A stretch of 8,150 nucleotides of DNA, from the NCBI GenBank assembly GCA_027064085.1, contig JAMOQH010000134.1:1-8150 (forward strand), read 5' to 3'. The stretch's first letter is position 1; the number at the start of each line of letters is the position of its first letter. The translations under genes and the position numbers were made by a program. Source of the DNA: a bacterium. GTDB taxonomy: Bacteria; UBP6; JAFGXH01. Shown piece by piece: positions 6,616 through 8,150 of this stretch. Under the pieces are notes generated by a model, which worked only from the letters and a program-made list of their open reading frames with translations, was not told the DNA's origin and did not search any database.

Positions 6616-6935
6616 TTGTGATTTTGGTTTTGAGCATATTCAATAATTACCTCCAACATTTTTTTAGCATTGTCGAAATAATCTATAAATTTTAAACCAA
6701 TTCCATATCCTGGTATCGTATGAACGATTTCGCCCAATACTTCTATTTCTGCTTTTGTTGGTCTTACTTCAATTGATAAATCTAAAAAATCGTAATGGGT
6801 AAAATCGTGAGCCGTTTTAATAAATATTCCATTTAATGATAAATCTTTAGTTTCACATTTAAAATCTCTATCAATTCCTTTTATTGTTACATTTAACGAT
6901 ATTTTGTATCTAGGTTCTGTTCTTTGTCGCTTCAT
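6612..6935 (-). CDS. PilZ domain protein, probable c-di-GMP receptor
   Basis: The product has 107 residues and is a stand-alone PilZ domain. Both nucleotide-binding signatures are present: RxxxR at R5-R9 (RTEPR) and DxSxxG at residues 31-36 (DLSLNG). Beta strands then continue to GYGIGLKFI at about 76-84, with a C-terminal helix at 88-103. With both motifs intact it probably binds cyclic di-GMP. The ATG at 6935 follows AGG five bases upstream. It is the first gene of an operon with the sigma factor (four-base overlap) and the membrane protein. The tight coupling suggests the PilZ protein acts on the sigma factor or its regulator, but this is inference. PilZ proteins can also act on unrelated targets. 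Confidence 0.94.
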   Translation of the reverse strand: MKRQRTEPRYKISLNVTIKGIDRDFKCETKDLSLNGIFIKTAHDFTHYDFLDLSIEVRPTKAEIEVLGEIVHTIPGYGIGLKFIDYFDNAKKMLEVIIEYAQNQNHK

Positions 6936-6958
6936 AAATACCTAAAAGAATTAACAAA

Positions 6959-6987
6959 ACTCTATCATTTTGAAATTATTATGTCAA
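6959..6987 (-). promoter_or_regulatory. Promoter of the PilZ-sigma operon
   Basis: Reading the reverse strand, a perfect TTGACA (6982-6987) is followed after 17 bases by TAGAGT (6959-6964), with TG one base before it as an extended -10. It fills the 54-base gap after the FecR-domain gene and would start transcription near 6952. The sequence looks like a housekeeping sigma promoter rather than an ECF promoter, so the sigma operon does not obviously control itself. Confidence 0.65.
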
Positions 6988-6989
6988 AT

Positions 6990-7988
6990 TTATAATGATT
7001 TTAAATATTCAACAGCACTAGGAAAATTATCTTTAGCAGATTTCTTAAACCATTTTATTGCAGATTTTTTATTTTTCTTAATGCCTATTCCTTCATATAA
7101 AATTTTTCCAACTAAAAAAGATGCATATGCATCTTTTTTAGCAATTTTACTTAAAATAACAATGGCCTTTCTTCCTTTTTTAGCTTTTAGTAAATCAATA
7201 GCTTTTTTTAAAGTTTTATTATTTATTGAATAGTTATAATCAAAACTACTATTTGTTATTATTTTATCAGTATTTGCAATTGTTTTTAACTCTGCAATAT
7301 CAATATCATTATGTAATCTGAGAACATTAGGAATTAAAGGTTTAACATTTTTTATAAATCCTTGTTTGTTTAATGAAAATACTTGATGATGGTCAGATTT
7401 AATAAGCTTTTCATGTGTAGTATCTGAAAAGTCTATATTCCCATGACAAGCACAGATTGTTGTCTGTGTCTCATTTTCTACTTTAGTAAAAAAAGTTGTT
7501 CCTCTAACTCCGACTGTAGCAGTTTTAGTATTAATTCTATATTTCCCTTTTTTGCTAAAATGACTTAACATACTTCCAAGCATGATGTGTAATTTAAAAG
7601 TATTATCCTTTTTAGTTTCTAGTTTATCTATTTTTAATTTAGAATTAGGGTTTATTCTTATTACAGAGCCGTTTGAAAATTTAATTATTACATATGAGTA
7701 AGAAGCTGTTTTAATTACATCTCCAACTTTAATATTATCATTTAAGTTTGCTTTTTTATTATTTATAAAAATGTATCCATATCTTTTAAATATTTTAGCA
7801 GTTGTAATTTTAAAGTCACTTTTTTCTATTTTTTTATAATGATTGTTAGCATTACTTTTGATTTCTATTCGTTTAATTGTTTTATAGGTTATTTTTTTAG
7901 TAATATTTGTCTTTTCTGCAACTTTATAAGAAATAAAAAAACCTAAAATTATAATTAAAAATAGTTCCAAATATAAAAAAACTTTCAT
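6990..7988 (-). CDS. Membrane-anchored FecR-domain protein with Sel1 repeat
   Basis: The product has 332 residues. A hydrophobic segment at about 4-21 with little charge before it acts as a signal anchor or signal peptide, so the rest should be outside the cytoplasm. Residues about 85-190 form a FecR domain: VGDVIKTA at 88-95, IKFSNGSVIRI at 102-112, TATVGVRGTTFF at 156-167, then CACHG at 179-183. Residues about 258-330 contain helical repeats, ending in a Sel1-type unit (ASFLVGKILYEGIG, then AIKWFKKSA). It lacks the cytoplasmic N-terminal sigma-binding region of classical FecR anti-sigma proteins, so a FecI/FecR-type role is unlikely despite the nearby ECF gene. More likely it is an envelope protein that binds glycan or partner proteins. 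The ATG at 7988 follows AAGGGGG (7993-7999) by four bases. Confidence 0.94.
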   Translation of the reverse strand: MKVFLYLELFLIIILGFFISYKVAEKTNITKKITYKTIKRIEIKSNANNHYKKIEKSDFKITTAKIFKRYGYIFINNKKANLNDNIKVGDVIKTASYSYVIIKFSNGSVIRINPNSKLKIDKLETKKDNTFKLHIMLGSMLSHFSKKGKYRINTKTATVGVRGTTFFTKVENETQTTICACHGNIDFSDTTHEKLIKSDHHQVFSLNKQGFIKNVKPLIPNVLRLHNDIDIAELKTIANTDKIITNSSFDYNYSINNKTLKKAIDLLKAKKGRKAIVILSKIAKKDAYASFLVGKILYEGIGIKKNKKSAIKWFKKSAKDNFPSAVEYLKSL

Positions 7989-8010
7989 AGTACCCCCTTA
8001 AATCTATATT

Positions 8011-8040
8011 ATTTTATCACAACTACAATTAATAAAACAA
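8011..8040 (-). promoter_or_regulatory. Promoter of the FecR-domain gene
   Basis: Reading the reverse strand, TTGTTT (8035-8040) is followed after 18 bases by TAAAAT (8011-8016), preceded by TGA as an extended -10. Transcription would begin near 8004, about 16 bases before the ATG at 7988, which leaves room for the AAGGGGG binding site. Confidence 0.5.
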
Positions 8041-8078
8041 TTTAATATCAATATTATTCTAAATTATTTATGTTTTTG

Positions 8079-8084
8079 TATAAT
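8079..8084 (+). promoter_or_regulatory. Possible -10 element for a gene at the right edge
   Basis: A perfect TATAAT lies before an AAGGAAGG ribosome binding site (8094-8101) and an open plus-strand frame. No clear -35 element is visible. The AT-rich surroundings make a chance match possible. Confidence 0.3.
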
Positions 8085-8116
8085 TGAGGTTTTAAGGAAG
8101 GATAGTCATTACTTCC

Positions 8117-8150
8117 ATGATGGAGGAGCTATTATCACTGTTATCAGATA
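8117..8150 (+). CDS. Possible 5' end of a plus-strand gene, cut by the edge
   Basis: The frame starting with two ATG codons at 8117 and 8120 stays open to the edge and would encode MMEELLSLLSD. The frame is open back to a TAA at 8093-8095. The AAGGAAGG site at 8094-8101 is 15 bases from the first ATG, which is too far for a normal start, but only six bases from an in-frame ATT at 8108. The base composition becomes less AT-rich here, as in coding sequence. A reverse-strand gene end is an equally simple reading: one reverse frame closes near 8093 after SSSIMEVMTILP. Only eleven codons are visible, so this is tentative. Confidence 0.3.
   Translation, partial: MMEELLSLLSD

Noticed and set aside
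6970-7233. Plus-strand open frame antisense to the end of the FecR-domain gene
   Set aside because: It mirrors the Lys-rich Sel1 region and shows no domain.
6001-7988. FecI/FecR iron-signalling pair
   Set aside because: The FecR-domain protein lacks the cytoplasmic sigma-binding part, is upstream rather than downstream of the sigma gene, has a separate promoter, and no TonB-dependent receptor is visible.
1-8150. CRISPR array, tRNA, riboswitch, insertion sequence or prophage
   Set aside because: I found no regularly spaced repeats, no cloverleaf with conserved arms, no transposase or phage motif, and no leader long enough for a riboswitch.

Overview
The window is very AT-rich, gene-dense bacterial DNA. 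Genes are packed with short gaps, many have purine-rich ribosome binding sites, and overlaps of 4 and 8 nt occur. I see no rRNA, tRNA, CRISPR array, insertion sequence or phage gene. Several protein types point to a Myxococcota-like ('deltaproteobacterial') lineage with unusually low GC: a zinc ribbon (MJ0042 type)-GYF-membrane-AgmX/PglI C-terminal protein, an upstream-region protein whose N-terminal half recalls large uncharacterised myxobacterial proteins, a FecR-domain protein with a Sel1 repeat, and an ECF sigma factor next to a PilZ protein. This placement rests on recalled family distribution, not on a phylogenetic marker.

Layout. Bases 1-2369 hold a two-gene minus-strand unit: the AgmX/GltJ-like envelope protein (1023-2369), followed with no gap by a protein that runs off the left edge (1-1022). 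A divergent promoter region (about 2370-2510) also drives a plus-strand REC-histidine kinase that starts at TTG (2511-3695). Its stop codon directly abuts the stop codon of the next gene, which is convergent. Bases 3696-5272 are a minus-strand pair: a coiled-coil protein (4583-5272), then a secreted protein with a charged tail (3696-4550). Bases 5358-6935 are a tight minus-strand operon of PilZ protein, ECF sigma factor and single-pass membrane protein, with overlapping ends and a TTGACA promoter. Bases 6990-7988 are a membrane-anchored FecR-domain/Sel1 protein with its own promoter. At the right edge a plus-strand gene may begin around 8108-8120, but only a few codons are visible.

How the genes may work together. 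The theme is envelope and signal transduction: a cytosolic two-component protein, a probable c-di-GMP receptor coupled to an alternative sigma factor, a possible non-canonical anti-sigma or sensor protein, and several exported or membrane-spanning proteins. The most interesting unit is PilZ-sigma-membrane protein, where translational coupling suggests that second-messenger input and alternative transcription belong to one module. The second is the GltJ-like architecture, which in Myxococcus xanthus belongs to the gliding motility machinery. No motility partner genes are visible here, so a motility role is not shown.
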